This document shows positions 53,783 to 64,000 of a stretch of 64,000 bases of DNA, piece by piece. Source of the stretch: Mesostigma viride (Eukaryota; Streptophyta; Mesostigmatophyceae; Mesostigmatales; Mesostigmataceae); NCBI GenBank assembly GCA_009746045.1, contig RPFO01000299.1, positions 2,369,850 to 2,433,849 on the forward strand, given 5' to 3'. Position 1 is the stretch's first letter, and the number at the start of each line of letters is the position of its first letter. The notes below the pieces were generated by a model. It was given only the letters and a program-made list of their open reading frames with translations, searched no databases and was not told where the DNA came from. A program made the position numbers and the translations under genes.

Positions 53783-53972
53783 TACAGTAGAGGACAACTC
53801 GGATGAGGATTACATCCCCGGCATCTATAGTGCTTAATAACGCGTTGGGGAATGATGCAGACGATATTTGTTTAACCTTTTGTGTAATTATTTTTTTTAA
53901 TTAGATTAGCATAGTACTCTGTGTCATGCCTTTGCGCATGACACGCAAGTACTTACTTACTTACTTAATTAC
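53783..53972 (+). repeat. Direct repeat flanking the Penelope-like region, left copy
   Basis: It matches 57203-57378: GTAGAG-ACAACTC-GATGAGGATTA-ATCCCC, GATTAGCATAGTACTC, then GCGCATGACACGCAAGTACTT. The right copy begins just upstream of the Penelope-like ORF start. The pair is 3.4 kb apart and may be the pseudo-LTR-like repeats known from Penelope elements, or simply another dispersed repeat. Confidence 0.6.
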
Positions 53973-53984
53973 TTACTTACGAAT

Positions 53985-54710
53985 TCGGGCAATAGCCACC
54001 AGGAGTTCTCCGACATGCCCTTACGGCTTTAAAGGTACATAGATATGCATGCGCAAAGGGGGCCAAAGATTGTGTGGATTATGCTGATGGAAGCCGAATG
54101 ACAACCCCAATATTCTGTATTTCTGGTATTGATCAATTCTAGCTACGGAATGTTGGGCCGGGAAAGATGCGCCATGATCTTCATTTGCTGACGCATGTAA
54201 CGAGATCTCACTAGCGCAAAATTTGTGGCTTCACTGGCAAAATGAAAATATTCCTGCAGTTTGCACGCGAAAACGTCACAATTTTGCCACGGCCGGGGTG
54301 CATGCATGCCATTGGCTATCGTTAATTTGCGAGCACGACGAAAGTGTAAATTAAAGTGCAGCCGCTTCCACGCAACTTGCCAATCAACCGACGTCTTCGC
54401 GCAATCACGTCCTACAAGCTCGATGCCATGGATTAGGTCAAAAAGCTCGCCGCTTAGGAGTTCTCTGAGGACCTCATTACGAATTCGGGCAATAGCCACC
54501 AGGCTCGTTCTCCGGCATGCCCTTACGGCTTTAAAGGTACATAGATATGCATGCGCAGAGGGGGCCAAATATTGTGTGGATTATGCTGATGGAAGCGGCG
54601 AATGACAACCCCGATATTCGATCTGTATCAATTCTCGGAACCATCTTGCCCTTGAGGATAGCCGCTACTGGCACTACACTACAGTACCGCCTCGTCTGCC
54701 ATTATCAAAG
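53985..54710 (+). repeat. R3 copy 2 and an internal ~130-base duplication
   Basis: The unit starting CGAATTCGGGCAATAGCCACCAGG and ending ACAACCCCRATATTC is present at about 53980-54115 and 54480-54625. Between them lies the uninterrupted R3 copy (54130-54490), with the empty target site ATGCCATT at 54306-54313. No coding sequence was recognised. Confidence 0.75.
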
Positions 54711-54993
54711 AGACAACCAGCGCAGGCCAGAAATCGGGAGAATCCGGACCATGGTAGCTCGAGCCTGCCGTTATCTTTTCCGCGTTTTCGAGTCGTTCAG
54801 GATGATGAAGATGAATGGTGATGGAAATGTGTATCCTTGTGCATTGAAATTATGGCTGGCTTACGTGTGGAGCGACTAGATGACCTAGACGGTGGGGCCG
54901 GAAACAGCATGCTTGATCAGGGCGTGTGTTTCTAGCCTAACTGGCCGGGAGTGTCTAGTGGTGAGCACCATTGCTGCGATCGCTCTCCCACCA
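54711..54993 (+). repeat. Dispersed repeat R1, longest copy
   Basis: About 280 bases, collinear with 6092-6367 in the WRC intron, from GACAACCAGCGCAGGCCAG to GCTCTCCCACC. This copy also has TCAGGATGATGAAGATGAATGG, shared with 265-300. There are no terminal repeats, tail or ORF. Confidence 0.75.
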
Positions 54994-55261
54994 TTTACGA
55001 GGAAATACCCGCAAATGGAAAACCACTGAAAAGGTCTAGCTAGTCAGTCATCACGTTAGCCATGCCATGATTCCAAACGTCCAAGAACTGCACACGGTGC
55101 AAAGGCAAAAAGCCGGAGGACAGCACTTTCAAATGTGCGGCGGGAACCAAAAGCCCGCGGATGCCAGAAAACATCGTGTTGCGGCAGCGACGCGACGATG
55201 TGGACAACGAATCCAGTGCCAAGCTCGGAACGGCCGCAAAGGAGATCTGGCATCACAGGGT

Positions 55262-57163
55262 TCAGATGTGCGGAGATACTATGCGATCCAGCCGGTCCAC
55301 GACCTGTTTGTAGAGCTTGTGCCAAGGGGCAGCACCGAACAGATGTGGGTGACGTTGCAAAAAACATCGGACTTGACGGAGCATAATGGCTCGGTCATAG
55401 TCTTTGACCAATAAACGCTGCAAGAGTTCAACAAGAGTCGTGATGAAATCAACACGATAAGAACAAAGACGGGAAAAACGATGTAACTGAGAAAGAACAA
55501 CACCATATTTTGCTGTGTGGGAAAGGAGACTGTGAATATCGGGGTAACGAATAAAAGGAATTTGCTGGTATTTAGGATCCTTGCGCTTATCATAGATAGC
55601 CGTACGCCAGCCCTTCTTGTTATGGGTAATGTTAAGATCGAGGTAATTGCAATGAGTATCCTCCGACGTGAGCTTTAATGTGAGGGACGCTTGCGGGTAG
55701 ATGCCAGGCAGACCAGCGGTGATATACAAATGGGTTGCGAAATCAGGGTTGTCGAAAGCGATGACATCATCAATGTATCGACATGTATGGATAAAACGCC
55801 TGATGAGAACATCATCGTTTGAGGCAATGAGATTCTCCATGAATGCAAGCTCATAAGTGTATAGATAGAGGTTTGCAAGGAGCCCGGCACAGTTAGTGCC
55901 CATAGGGATGCCGATAGCTTGTTGGTATACATTGCCCGCAAAACAGATGAAGGTGTTATCAACAAGATAAGAGATCCAATGGACAAGGTCAGCCTTCGTG
56001 ATAATATAATTATAACCATCCCGCACGATAGCACCTGCCGCGATCCCTGAGAGCCACGTTGCCGTGGGCTTGGTCTGAGAAACACGCACGTGCAGGTGGT
56101 TGCGCCCGTGAGGCCTACGTGCATACAGACGAGTAAGGAGGCTATCTAAACGAGCTTTCAAATCGTGCAAATCTAGTGTGGTATATAGAGTGGTGAAATC
56201 ATAGGTGGCTATGGGCATAGGTATACGTTTCTCTGCTGCTGTCTTAGAACGGCTAAGGGCGGCAAGGCGTAGGCGTACTTGGGCTGAGTCTATGACGATC
56301 CAACTACCAGCGCATTCATACCCGGCATTCGACAGCACCTCCACCCATAATGCATTGGCTTCGGGGAGAAGAGCATTCAAAGCATGGCAGATGAGTTTCG
56401 AGAGAGGCATCAGTGGGGCTGAATGCGACGCAGCAATGGTGCGCAAAGCAACAGGAGTTTTGTGCAGCTTAAGAGTGAGATACAGATATGGGAACGTAGT
56501 GGTGGTGGCGCGTCGCTGCCGCTTAAGGAATGCCCGAGCAAAAATGTTTTGGCTGTGCAGAAAAGCCCGATGAGCAGCGGTGATACTGGCGGTGGACTGT
56601 GCACGCTGAACATAGGTAGGGCTGGACGCCAACTCGTGTTGCAAAGTAGCAAGGTAGTGCTTCTTGCATATGAAAGCAAAGTTGTTGGCACTCTTGTCAA
56701 CACACGTGATGATAAAGTCCTGCTTGAAGTGGTCAAGAAGTGCTTTATCTGTGGTGTTGAGCCAGGTGGTGCGGTGGACCTGCTGGAGACGGTAATCAAG
56801 CCTGGTGAGACGTGCATTGCATTCGTGAATGACGGCGCGAAACCACGGTTCCATGGCAAGGGGAGCAAGCTGTAGGTCCGTGCTCATGGCATTGCAAAAT
56901 TTGCGCAGTGATGTGGAGAGCAGTGCATTCACCTCTTTGGCACACGTGCGCTGGACCCACGGCCGAAACTTGGTGCCTTTGGCAAAAAGGTCTACAAGCG
57001 TGTGGCTCGGCAGGATGCTGAGGTCAGCGGTCATGACGTGCTGTGAGGTGGGATCAAGGTACTTGAAATACCGTTGTTGTTGGCAGGGGCAGGGCCCTGC
57101 CAAGATGGTGGCCAGCTCGGTGGGCGTTGTATCGCGGCTGACCTTCCCGTTGCTGAAAACCAT
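55262..57163 (-). CDS. Penelope-like reverse transcriptase, open frame
   Basis: The frame is open for 633 residues from ATG 57163 (MVFSNGKVSRD); the frame upstream is closed by a TAA. Order: N-terminal CPCQQQRYFKYLDP and HVMTADLSILPSHTLVDLFA; VDKSANNFAFICKKHY; LTLKLHKTP (fingers); motif A, TYDFTTLYTTL; motif B, QQAIGIPMGTNCAGLLANLY; motif C, CRYIDDVIAF; then YLDLNITHNKKGW, AIYDKRKDPKY and KYGVVLSQLHRFSRLC. IDD and GIPMGTNC are marks of Penelope-like RTs. No GIY-YIG endonuclease was found on either side; related algal elements carry it at the N-terminus, so this copy may be N-truncated. The catalytic residues look intact. It lies between direct repeats at 53783 and 57203. Confidence 0.85.
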   Translation of the reverse strand: MVFSNGKVSRDTTPTELATILAGPCPCQQQRYFKYLDPTSQHVMTADLSILPSHTLVDLFAKGTKFRPWVQRTCAKEVNALLSTSLRKFCNAMSTDLQLAPLAMEPWFRAVIHECNARLTRLDYRLQQVHRTTWLNTTDKALLDHFKQDFIITCVDKSANNFAFICKKHYLATLQHELASSPTYVQRAQSTASITAAHRAFLHSQNIFARAFLKRQRRATTTTFPYLYLTLKLHKTPVALRTIAASHSAPLMPLSKLICHALNALLPEANALWVEVLSNAGYECAGSWIVIDSAQVRLRLAALSRSKTAAEKRIPMPIATYDFTTLYTTLDLHDLKARLDSLLTRLYARRPHGRNHLHVRVSQTKPTATWLSGIAAGAIVRDGYNYIITKADLVHWISYLVDNTFICFAGNVYQQAIGIPMGTNCAGLLANLYLYTYELAFMENLIASNDDVLIRRFIHTCRYIDDVIAFDNPDFATHLYITAGLPGIYPQASLTLKLTSEDTHCNYLDLNITHNKKGWRTAIYDKRKDPKYQQIPFIRYPDIHSLLSHTAKYGVVLSQLHRFSRLCSYRVDFITTLVELLQRLLVKDYDRAIMLRQVRCFLQRHPHLFGAAPWHKLYKQVVDRLDRIVSPHI

Positions 57164-57202
57164 TTGTCCCAAGGTGGATTATGTACAGACATGTTCTCTA
57201 CT

Positions 57203-57378
57203 GCAGTAGAGAACAACTCAGATGAGGATTATATCCCCCTCTAGCTAGTGACTATACGGTTGGGACATGATGCAGGCGATAATAAACTTGTAACTTTCGT
57301 GTATAATTATTTTTCTAATGAGATTAGCATAGTACTCCGTGGCATGCCCATGCGCATGACACGCAAGTACTTATACTA
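57203..57378 (+). repeat. Direct repeat flanking the Penelope-like region, right copy
   Basis: This is the counterpart of 53783-53972. It starts 40 bases upstream of the Penelope-like start codon (minus strand) and could hold its leader or promoter. It ends at CGCAAGTACTT. Confidence 0.6.
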
Positions 57379-57614
57379 ACTTGCCCGAGACAGAAACATC
57401 GCCGGCTCTGCACCAGTATTACCTTACAGTAATTGATGGAGTCTAAAGATGACTCCTTTCTTTCCTCTTTGCTTGCAATGAGTGAGGGGTGCTTCAGGAG
57501 CAAATTATTCGTCAGATCTTAATTTTCATGGTCTTGCTTCAGTTGACTCAACGTGTGGGGGGACAGGTCAGTTCCGGAGTTTTTGGTCTTTGAACCTCGC
57601 ATGTGTGTATCAGT

Positions 57615-58770
57615 GGCCGGCGGGGCCAGCATGAAGGGGTTGGCCGGGCGGCAATGTCCTTCACCACCTGAATGGGCGCGCAGTGAGGCCTGCGGTGTTT
57701 TGCAGGTGCACTCGATGGCAGTGGCGTTGTCCTAATTCAAGAAGCGCTGGTCGATGTCGAGGAGCTGGGCGGTAATGGCGTCGGTGGTGGTGCCTGGTGG
57801 CTTGGGAGGTGCAGCATGGAGGAGAGAAGGGTGGAGTTCAGCGGTGGAGGTCAGGTGGAGAGAAGGTAGGCTGCAATTAATGAAGCTCGGTGCCATGCAG
57901 CCAGAATGCGTCCCATGGCTGCCTAGCTGCCACATCGATGCAGCGGCAGCAGCGCGGGGGGTCACGTGCTGCTCAAAGGGAGCGGACGTCGGCTTTCAAT
58001 GGTCACGGGGTGGGGGGGTGGGGGGGGATGGGGGTGGGGGGGGTGGGGCATACAGACAGGGGGTTACGGACATACGGCGGTGGGAAGCCCAGAGCTCCTC
58101 GCCGGTGAGCTGGAGGACGGAGGGAGAGGAGGGCGCGCAGCTAGATCTGGAGACCTGTGAGCCGAGGGCGCCGGTTGTAATTATGCAAGTCGGCTGTTGT
58201 TCAAACGAAATGAGCCTCAGATGATCCCTCTGGGCTCACGGAGGCTCTGGTGGCGGAAGTACTCGCGTTTCGCATAGTGCAAGAAGCGAGGCCTCCGACC
58301 CATAGAATACGTGCGTCAGGAGTTCTCGGGGGGACCGACTGCCGAAAAAATCCAGGCTGGTTGATGTCAAAGTCGTGCTTATCCCAGCTCAGGTCTCTGG
58401 TTGCAGGGCGACTACATTTGGGCTCAGGATAATTATGGCGAGGCCGCAGGATCGACCTCGGAGCCAAGTAAACCACTAAGGTTTGATTATACCTAGTCAG
58501 TACCGCTGACGCCTTCGCGCGAGGCCAGGGGGCGTTACTAGCTGCAGATACATGTATGTAGTTTCAGGGCTCATGGCGCCATGGGTCAAGGTGCGTTTGC
58601 TCACCATAATACCTCACGCATGATAATTGCATGAGAGAATATATCAGCGTGTGCGTCTTACTTAATTAGAAAGATGAAGCCGGATATTGTGATATAGTCG
58701 CGGCAAAATTTGCAGAGCCCAAACGTGAAAGCTCAGGGCGCGCCGCCGTCCGGTCAGCCATGGCTATCTT
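57615..58770 (-). mobile_element. H element copy Hg, decayed and 3'-deleted
   Basis: The minus strand matches H from the leader (CCATGGCTGACC, GAGCTTTCACGTTTG, ACGCACACGCTGATAT) through ORF1 pieces: KCSRPATRDLSWDKHDFDIN near 58380, and DAITAQLLDIDQRF near 57760. A G-rich stretch at 58010-58050 replaces part of the middle. The RRM/C-terminal domain, the 3' UTR and the hairpin are missing. It is the most diverged H copy here, so H activity spans a long time. Confidence 0.7.
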
Positions 58771-58913
58771 ATATATATGTTAAAAATATAATTACTTACA
58801 GCAGAGTGAAATCACTCAAACCAAAGCAAACGCCCAGCTATAAACCTATATACAGAGCCATGTCAAAGCTCTATACTACGATAAGACCAATGGAAACGCC
58901 TAACGGGAGGAAC

Positions 58914-59611
58914 CTAATAGCCCTGCTGCACCGCAAAATCAGCCCGCGTACGGCGGAGCATGATGTCCGCCATGGCCCGAGTCAGCGCCACCGACAAGCG
59001 CTGACGCCAATATGACGTCCAGGTCCGCGCCGACCATGGGGCCCGCTGGCCCTCCAGGTCCAGCCGGTCCTCCCGGAGCCGGCAACACTCCTTGAAGAAG
59101 GCGGAGGTCAGGGGCCCCATGGCCCCAAACTCCTCCAGGACAAAGGGCACCACACGATGGTGCCCGACGTCGCCGTAGGCCAGGAGCTTGGCCCGCTCCG
59201 CCCGGTCCGCCGTGTAACCTGCCGTGAGGGAGGCCCCAGCCACGTGGCTAAGAGCCAAGGGCCGCGCCACCGAAACGTCAATAAGCAGATGCCGGCCACC
59301 CCCCTCAAAGTCCAGCACCACGATGTCAGGCCGGTGGTTGGGGAATAGAAGGCAGCGCCATCCGCATCCTCGGACCGGATGTTCGCGTGGGGGAAAACCG
59401 ACCGAATCATGGCGAGCACCACCGTCAGGAGGACAGTGTGCAAATACAAATACCAATTCTGATTCTGTTGGCCCCCCATGCAGGCAAGGTAGTGAGTCCC
59501 CGTGGGATCCAGCGGCTGCCCACAGCTACCACAAGGCCGCCCGGCCGGAACAAGAGGCTGCGGGGCAAATAGCTGGTGCCGGAGCGCCACCGAGTAGTGG
59601 CTGGGAGCCAA
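58914..59611 (-). pseudogene. LINE C-terminus with zinc finger and restriction-like endonuclease fold
   Basis: Two overlapping frames join near 59400. The first (59611 down) has CGSCGQPLDPTGTHYLAC, a C-x2-C-x9-H-x3-C finger. The second has HRPDIVVLDFEGGGRHLLID followed by VSVARPLA, the PD...D-x-V arrangement of PD-(D/E)XK nucleases, then AKLLAYGDVGHHRVVPFVLE and EEFGAMGPLTSAFFKECC. This architecture ends several algal and protist LINEs that lack, or carry in addition to, an APE domain. The RT is missing, so it is a 5'-truncated, frameshifted copy from a third LINE family. Confidence 0.7.
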
Positions 59612-59882
59612 GGCTTATATATATGCATGCATGGCTGCGGCGAATGAGTAGGTGGTATTGTGATAGACAGAATGATGAGTGGTGACTTGTGTGTTGCCCG
59701 TGATGCCCCCGCGGCCGAAAAATCAGCGTGTCAGGCTTGAAGCACGTGTGCTCACCCAACGTCCTCGCAGACTGCATGTGCAAAGGCGCTGCATGGCTGG
59801 CTTGCATGCCGTTGACCGCATTCTACTACGCAACTACGTCAAGCTCGATAGTTTTCTCTATACACCATGCCTGGCGCCAGTG
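59612..59882. other. Spacer, no feature recognised
   Basis: Short ORFs only. It might be 5' sequence of the LINE C-terminal copy next to it, but no match was seen. Confidence 0.3.
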
Positions 59883-60125
59883 GGTAATTAATTAATTAAT
59901 TACTTAAGCTCGTGCTCCTGTTGGGAAGTCATGCACGGAGCATGCACCGGAGTGCATGCTTTTAATCCCTGTATGTGCACAACAGGAAGGAAGGGCAGAG
60001 ACCCCCTTTCTCCTTCATGCCAGTGGCATGCCACAGCAGCAATCGGACACGATGGATGATCCGGCAAGTTCTGTGGGTGCAATAAGACCCACATGTGTGA
60101 GCATATCATCTCTCGCTGCATGGCA
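59883..60125 (-). mobile_element. LINE-B2-like 3' end, decayed hairpin
   Basis: On the minus strand it ends ATGCTCCGTGCATGACTTCC-CAAC-AGGAGCACGAGC followed by (AATT)n at 59885-59900. The hairpin is that of LINE-B2 with changes that weaken two pairs. The upstream ~150 bases are not found in the other copies. Confidence 0.6.
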
Positions 60126-60560
60126 TCTTTAATGGCTTAATAAAGTCGTCTCGCGACATTTTGACGTTAGCGATTCGATCGAGCTTGACTGGCGCGTAGT
60201 TGGTCGAACTTTCGCGACTTGCCACGTAATGTCGGCTTACCGAAACTGGGTCGCCTACTAGACTCAGTGACGGTCGGATTGACGGACGAAAGCCGTCAAG
60301 CCCCGGCCAGGACCAGTGACCATCGGGCATTAGGTGTGCATGGCCCGTATGTCGTAACTTTCCGTACTTATTTTCAGGGGTCCTCGTGATCGACGGATGT
60401 CCTTTTCGCCTTTTCCCGTTGGGCGCAAGTCGACGGAATTTGGAGATCGTACAGGCTTCCGTGCGTGGTTGGACCAAAGACGCCGTATCTTAGGCGGCGG
60501 ACGGAGCGCGTTTGTTCAGTGGTATACTATTGGCGTTCACTCGCTGGAATCTTAGGCATC
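60126..60560 (-). repeat. Dispersed repeat R2, copy 2
   Basis: It is an inverted copy of parts of 13060-13330, in two blocks (60160-60240 and 60410-60545), with unmatched sequence between. The unmatched part includes TTTTCAGGGGTCCTCGTGATCGACG, a variant of the unit in the array that follows. Confidence 0.65.
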
Positions 60561-61380
60561 CTGTGGCGGATCTGCGTACTTTTCCGGTCTTTTTCAGAGT
60601 CCTCGTGGTCAACGCCTGTCCTTCGCGCCACGCGTTTTCGCAGGGGGGCGGGGGGGCGCATCATGGCCGGCTGAGGGGGAGGGGGGGGGCCGGGGACCTC
60701 CGCGGGGTGGGGTGGGGGGCGGGGGGGGGGGGATCCCGCAGACTCTGGCGTCTCGCTGAGGAGGGCGGGGGGCCTTGCGACCTCGCCGTCTCACTCAGGC
60801 GGGGAGGCATCCGCCACAGGGCGGGGCGTCTCACTGTGCGGGGGGGGGGGGGGGGGGGGAACCTCCGGGTGGCGGGTGGGGGGGCGCGGGGGCCTTGCGA
60901 CCTCACTCAGGCGGGGAGGCATCATGTGGCGGATCTGCGTACTTTTCCGGTCTTTTTCAGGGGTCCTCGTGGCTGTCGACGCCTGCATGTCCTTCGCGCC
61001 ACACCTTTTCGCGGGGGGGCGGGGGGGCGCATCATGGCCGGCTGAGCTAGGGGGAGGGGGGGGGGGGGGGGACCTCCGGGTAGGTGGGTGGGCGGGGTGG
61101 GCGGGGGATCCCGCAGACTCTGGCGTCTCGCAGAGGAGGGCGGGGGGCCTTGCGACCTCGCCGTCTCACTCAGGCAGGGAGGCATCCTGTGGCGGATCTT
61201 CGTACTTTTCCGGTCCGCGAGGGGGCGCATCATGGCTGATGGGGGGGGGGGCGGGTATGAGGGGGGCCTCATTGCGACCTCAATACATGTAAAGACCATC
61301 GGCTCGCTGAGTGAGGGGGGAGGGGGTTGCGACCTCGCATGGGGCGGGGCGTCTCACTGAGGCGGCAAATGGCCTCCGGG
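60545..61380 (+). repeat. G-rich degenerate satellite, at least three units
   Basis: Each unit begins GGCATC.TGTGGCGGATCTKC, continues GTACTTTTCCGGTC..., then GGCGCATCATGGC followed by long G runs. Starts are near 60550, 60917 and 61180. Between units, GACTCTGGCGTCTCGC and CCTTGCGACCTCGCCGTCTC recur. Open frames rich in Gly/Arg are not genes. Confidence 0.75.
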
Positions 61381-61785
61381 TGGGTGGTCCCGAACTGGGA
61401 AGGGCGGACGGACTGCGGTGTTTCAGGACCACACAACGTGTCGTTATTTGTCTCCCGAGTTTTTCCTTTTTTCAGCCCCCTTCATCATAAGCTTCAGTCG
61501 ACTTGAATCCAGTTGCCATCTGTCGGCGGACGAATCGAAACTCGACCACTAGAGTTACGGTCGGCTTTGCGCCTTCTTTTGGGGGGGATGCGAAGCATCT
61601 CCCCCCCTTAAGCTTGTTCTAGCTGCATATGTACCAACAACTTGATAGGGTATAACCTGGTATAATGGGCCAAAGTCTAATTAATGGGCAGGACTGCATG
61701 GCATGATTGCCGACATCAGGCTTGTTCTGGATTCCTAGTGTAATTGGCAAAACGTACGGGCAGTACGGCACATTGCTGTTCTACA
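61381..61785. other. Spacer before the trinucleotide array
   Basis: No gene is seen. GGGGGGGATGCGAAGCATCTCCCCCCC near 61581-61607 is a nearly perfect palindrome that would form a strong hairpin. Confidence 0.45.
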
Positions 61786-62372
<587 letters not shown>

Positions 62373-62559
62373 GTCCCACGCCGCACATGGGCAGCAGTTG
62401 TTCTACTCTTGTACAGTACTGTAGCACTCGAAAGCTGTTGCCCCTGCCATTTCAGGCACGCGCGCAGTGTGTCATATCAGTCATTCAGGGTTGAGTTGAG
62501 TTGAGTTTATTCCCGCGCCGGTGGTCCGACAGGGTTATCTTTAAGTGATCTAGTGTCAT

Positions 62560-63125
62560 AGTGACCCTGACACCGCCGACGATGTGGACACCCGCATTGG
62601 CCTGCCAGCCTGGGCTAGGCTCCGTTCGCTCAACACCTACTGGCGCTCCAAGGGCCTGGGCGAGCACCGCAAGCGCATGCTCTTCAAGGTCCTCATCCTC
62701 ACGGTGCTCACGTATGGTGCCGAGGCGTGGACACTCACCCCCACACTGGCATCTAGGCTAGACGGCACAGTTTACAGGATGCTCCGACAGGTCCTGAACG
62801 TAGGGTTTTCCAAGCGCCCGTCATCAGAGTCTTTGTATCAGGGCATGCCTCGTATTTCGGACGAGATTAGACAGCGTAGGATAGCATTTGTAGGACACCT
62901 TGCTCGCACCAGCCAGGTCGACACCGCCCTTGGTCTGGCAGGCCCCCAGCGGCTTGGCCATGCAGCCGGCCAAGGCGGCACATTCTGACCTGGCCTGGCC
63001 CCAAGGGCATTCCCAAAAGGGTCTACAGGGAAACATGCCACGAACTATCTCAAGATGTTGCTGGGTGACCTACTGGTCCCAGCCCAGTTTGAATACCGCA
63101 TCCACTCTCTCTCCCTTCTTTGGAC
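62560..63125 (+). mobile_element. LINE-B ORF2 C-terminal fragment, plus strand
   Basis: From DTADDVDTRIGL at about 62566 the frame reads YWRSKGLGEHRKRM, LTYGAEAWTLTPTLASRLDG, RRIAFVGHLARTSQVDTALG and then shifts near 62960. Matching DNA continues to about 63125 (CCGCATCCACTCTCTCTCC). It is collinear with 20440-19960 of LINE-B. No hairpin or tail is present, so both ends are missing. Confidence 0.8.
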
Positions 63126-64000
63126 TCAGTGCCATTGTCCATTTACCCAGAGGCCTCAATTGAGGCCTTTTGGCTCAATTGAGGCCTTTTTCACCAAGGT
63201 CACATGGGGACGGTAATTTTGGCGGGAAGGACCGGTCCTATGGGTCGTCCGGCCCCAGTGGCGCGAATCTGGTATATGTGCTGAGCGTCCTGACCCGTTG
63301 GGGTCGACAGGGGTCGACGGTTACTGAAAGATATGTGAGGTGGAAAAGTACCTATTTTGGCCACTTTCGTGCAACCGGACGACGAATTTTCACGAATGCA
63401 CGACCATGGCGGCCTCGAGTAAAATAGACCGTATGGCCACGTTCGTGCATCATTTCGACCAGTAAGGAGCTCGTTGGGTAGATAATTTATCCGTGAAGCT
63501 AGCCCGATCGCTAAATGGGTCAGAAGTCAATTTCTAAATTCGTGGGGTCGTTATTTGTGTGCTGAATGCCAGGTTAGTGAAATTCAGCTGGGGCGTAATT
63601 GGCGTTGATAGTGCGCCTGCCAGCAGGCCGGTGCTTCGATATGCTGGGAAGAGACTAGCGAAACGGCGGGGGGGATGTTGGGGCAGCCGTGACTAAAGGG
63701 GCACTGGCTATTTTCGAGCCTTTTGGCGTGGATCCGTAGGTAGAGGAAGGGGTGTTTTTAGCTAGGAAAAACTGGGATGCGGACAATAAACGCGCGCGCG
63801 CCCCCAGCTATGGGAGCGCCATTATGCGGACAGCGCTGGTGAGGCCGCTGCAGCCGCTTTCATACGTCAATGGACGACGCATGGAGCGTCTGTCCGGCCA
63901 GATTTGCGGGCTGCATCGCTTCCGGACAACTTGAAAACGCCGAGCTTGAACAGCTTTTCTAATGCAGCCACGTTCAGCGCCAGCGCATATGCGTGCCTAG
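63126..64000. other. End of window, two adjacent palindromes, no gene
   Basis: AGGCCTCAATTGAGGCCT (63151-63168) is a perfect palindrome, followed at 63172-63186 by GGCTCAATTGAGGCC. They may fold as one structure or mark an element end. The remaining sequence has only short ORFs without motifs. Confidence 0.4.

Noticed and set aside
53783-57378. LTR retrotransposon
   Set aside because: The direct repeats lack TG...CA ends, there is no gag, protease or integrase, and the RT is of Penelope type.

Overview
The window looks like nuclear DNA of a eukaryote, most likely a green alga or other member of the green lineage. The main evidence is a spliced gene with a WRC zinc-binding domain, a family of plant and algal growth-regulating-factor type. 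GT-AG introns, GC-rich exons, many simple repeats and a dense layer of LINE, Penelope-like, hAT-like and piggyBac-like elements fit this. I saw no rRNA, tRNA, CRISPR array or bacterial operon. The species cannot be named from the sequence.

Layout. 1-3560 is a nest of retroelement pieces. 3590-7484 holds the minus-strand WRC gene (three exons with matching phases). 7485-13000 has no gene I can support and carries four tandem arrays. 13000-26900 is a retroelement stack: a complete ORF1-only element, then LINE-A, which is split inside its reverse transcriptase by a 4.6-kb LINE-B. 28030-45536 is one large plus-strand gene of unknown function; I rebuilt ten exons whose phases agree at every junction (about 2143 aa), with introns full of low-complexity arrays. 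45537-64000 is again mostly mobile DNA: an ORF1-only copy hit by a piggyBac-like element, a second LINE-A copy, LINE-B pieces, a hAT-like fragment, a Penelope-like ORF, a LINE C-terminus with a restriction-like endonuclease fold, a G-rich array and a (GTT)n tract of about 195 units.

Names used here. 'H' is an ORF1-only retroelement family of about 2 kb with seven copies, Ha to Hg. LINE-A is an APE-type LINE that ends in TATTTACCTGG. LINE-B is an APE-type LINE whose 3' end is a short hairpin followed by an AT-rich tail; LINE-B2 is a relative of LINE-B. R1, R2 and R3 are dispersed repeats of unknown class.

Main result. H encodes an L1-type ORF1 protein but no reverse transcriptase. It shares its 5' leader and a covarying 3' hairpin (5-bp stem, CAAC or CCAC loop, one bulged base) with LINE-B. 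This resembles the 'half-L1' strategy known from mammals: an element that carries its own RNA-binding protein and appears to borrow the LINE-B machinery. Target-site duplications, one empty-site comparison and nested insertions allow much of the insertion order to be read directly.
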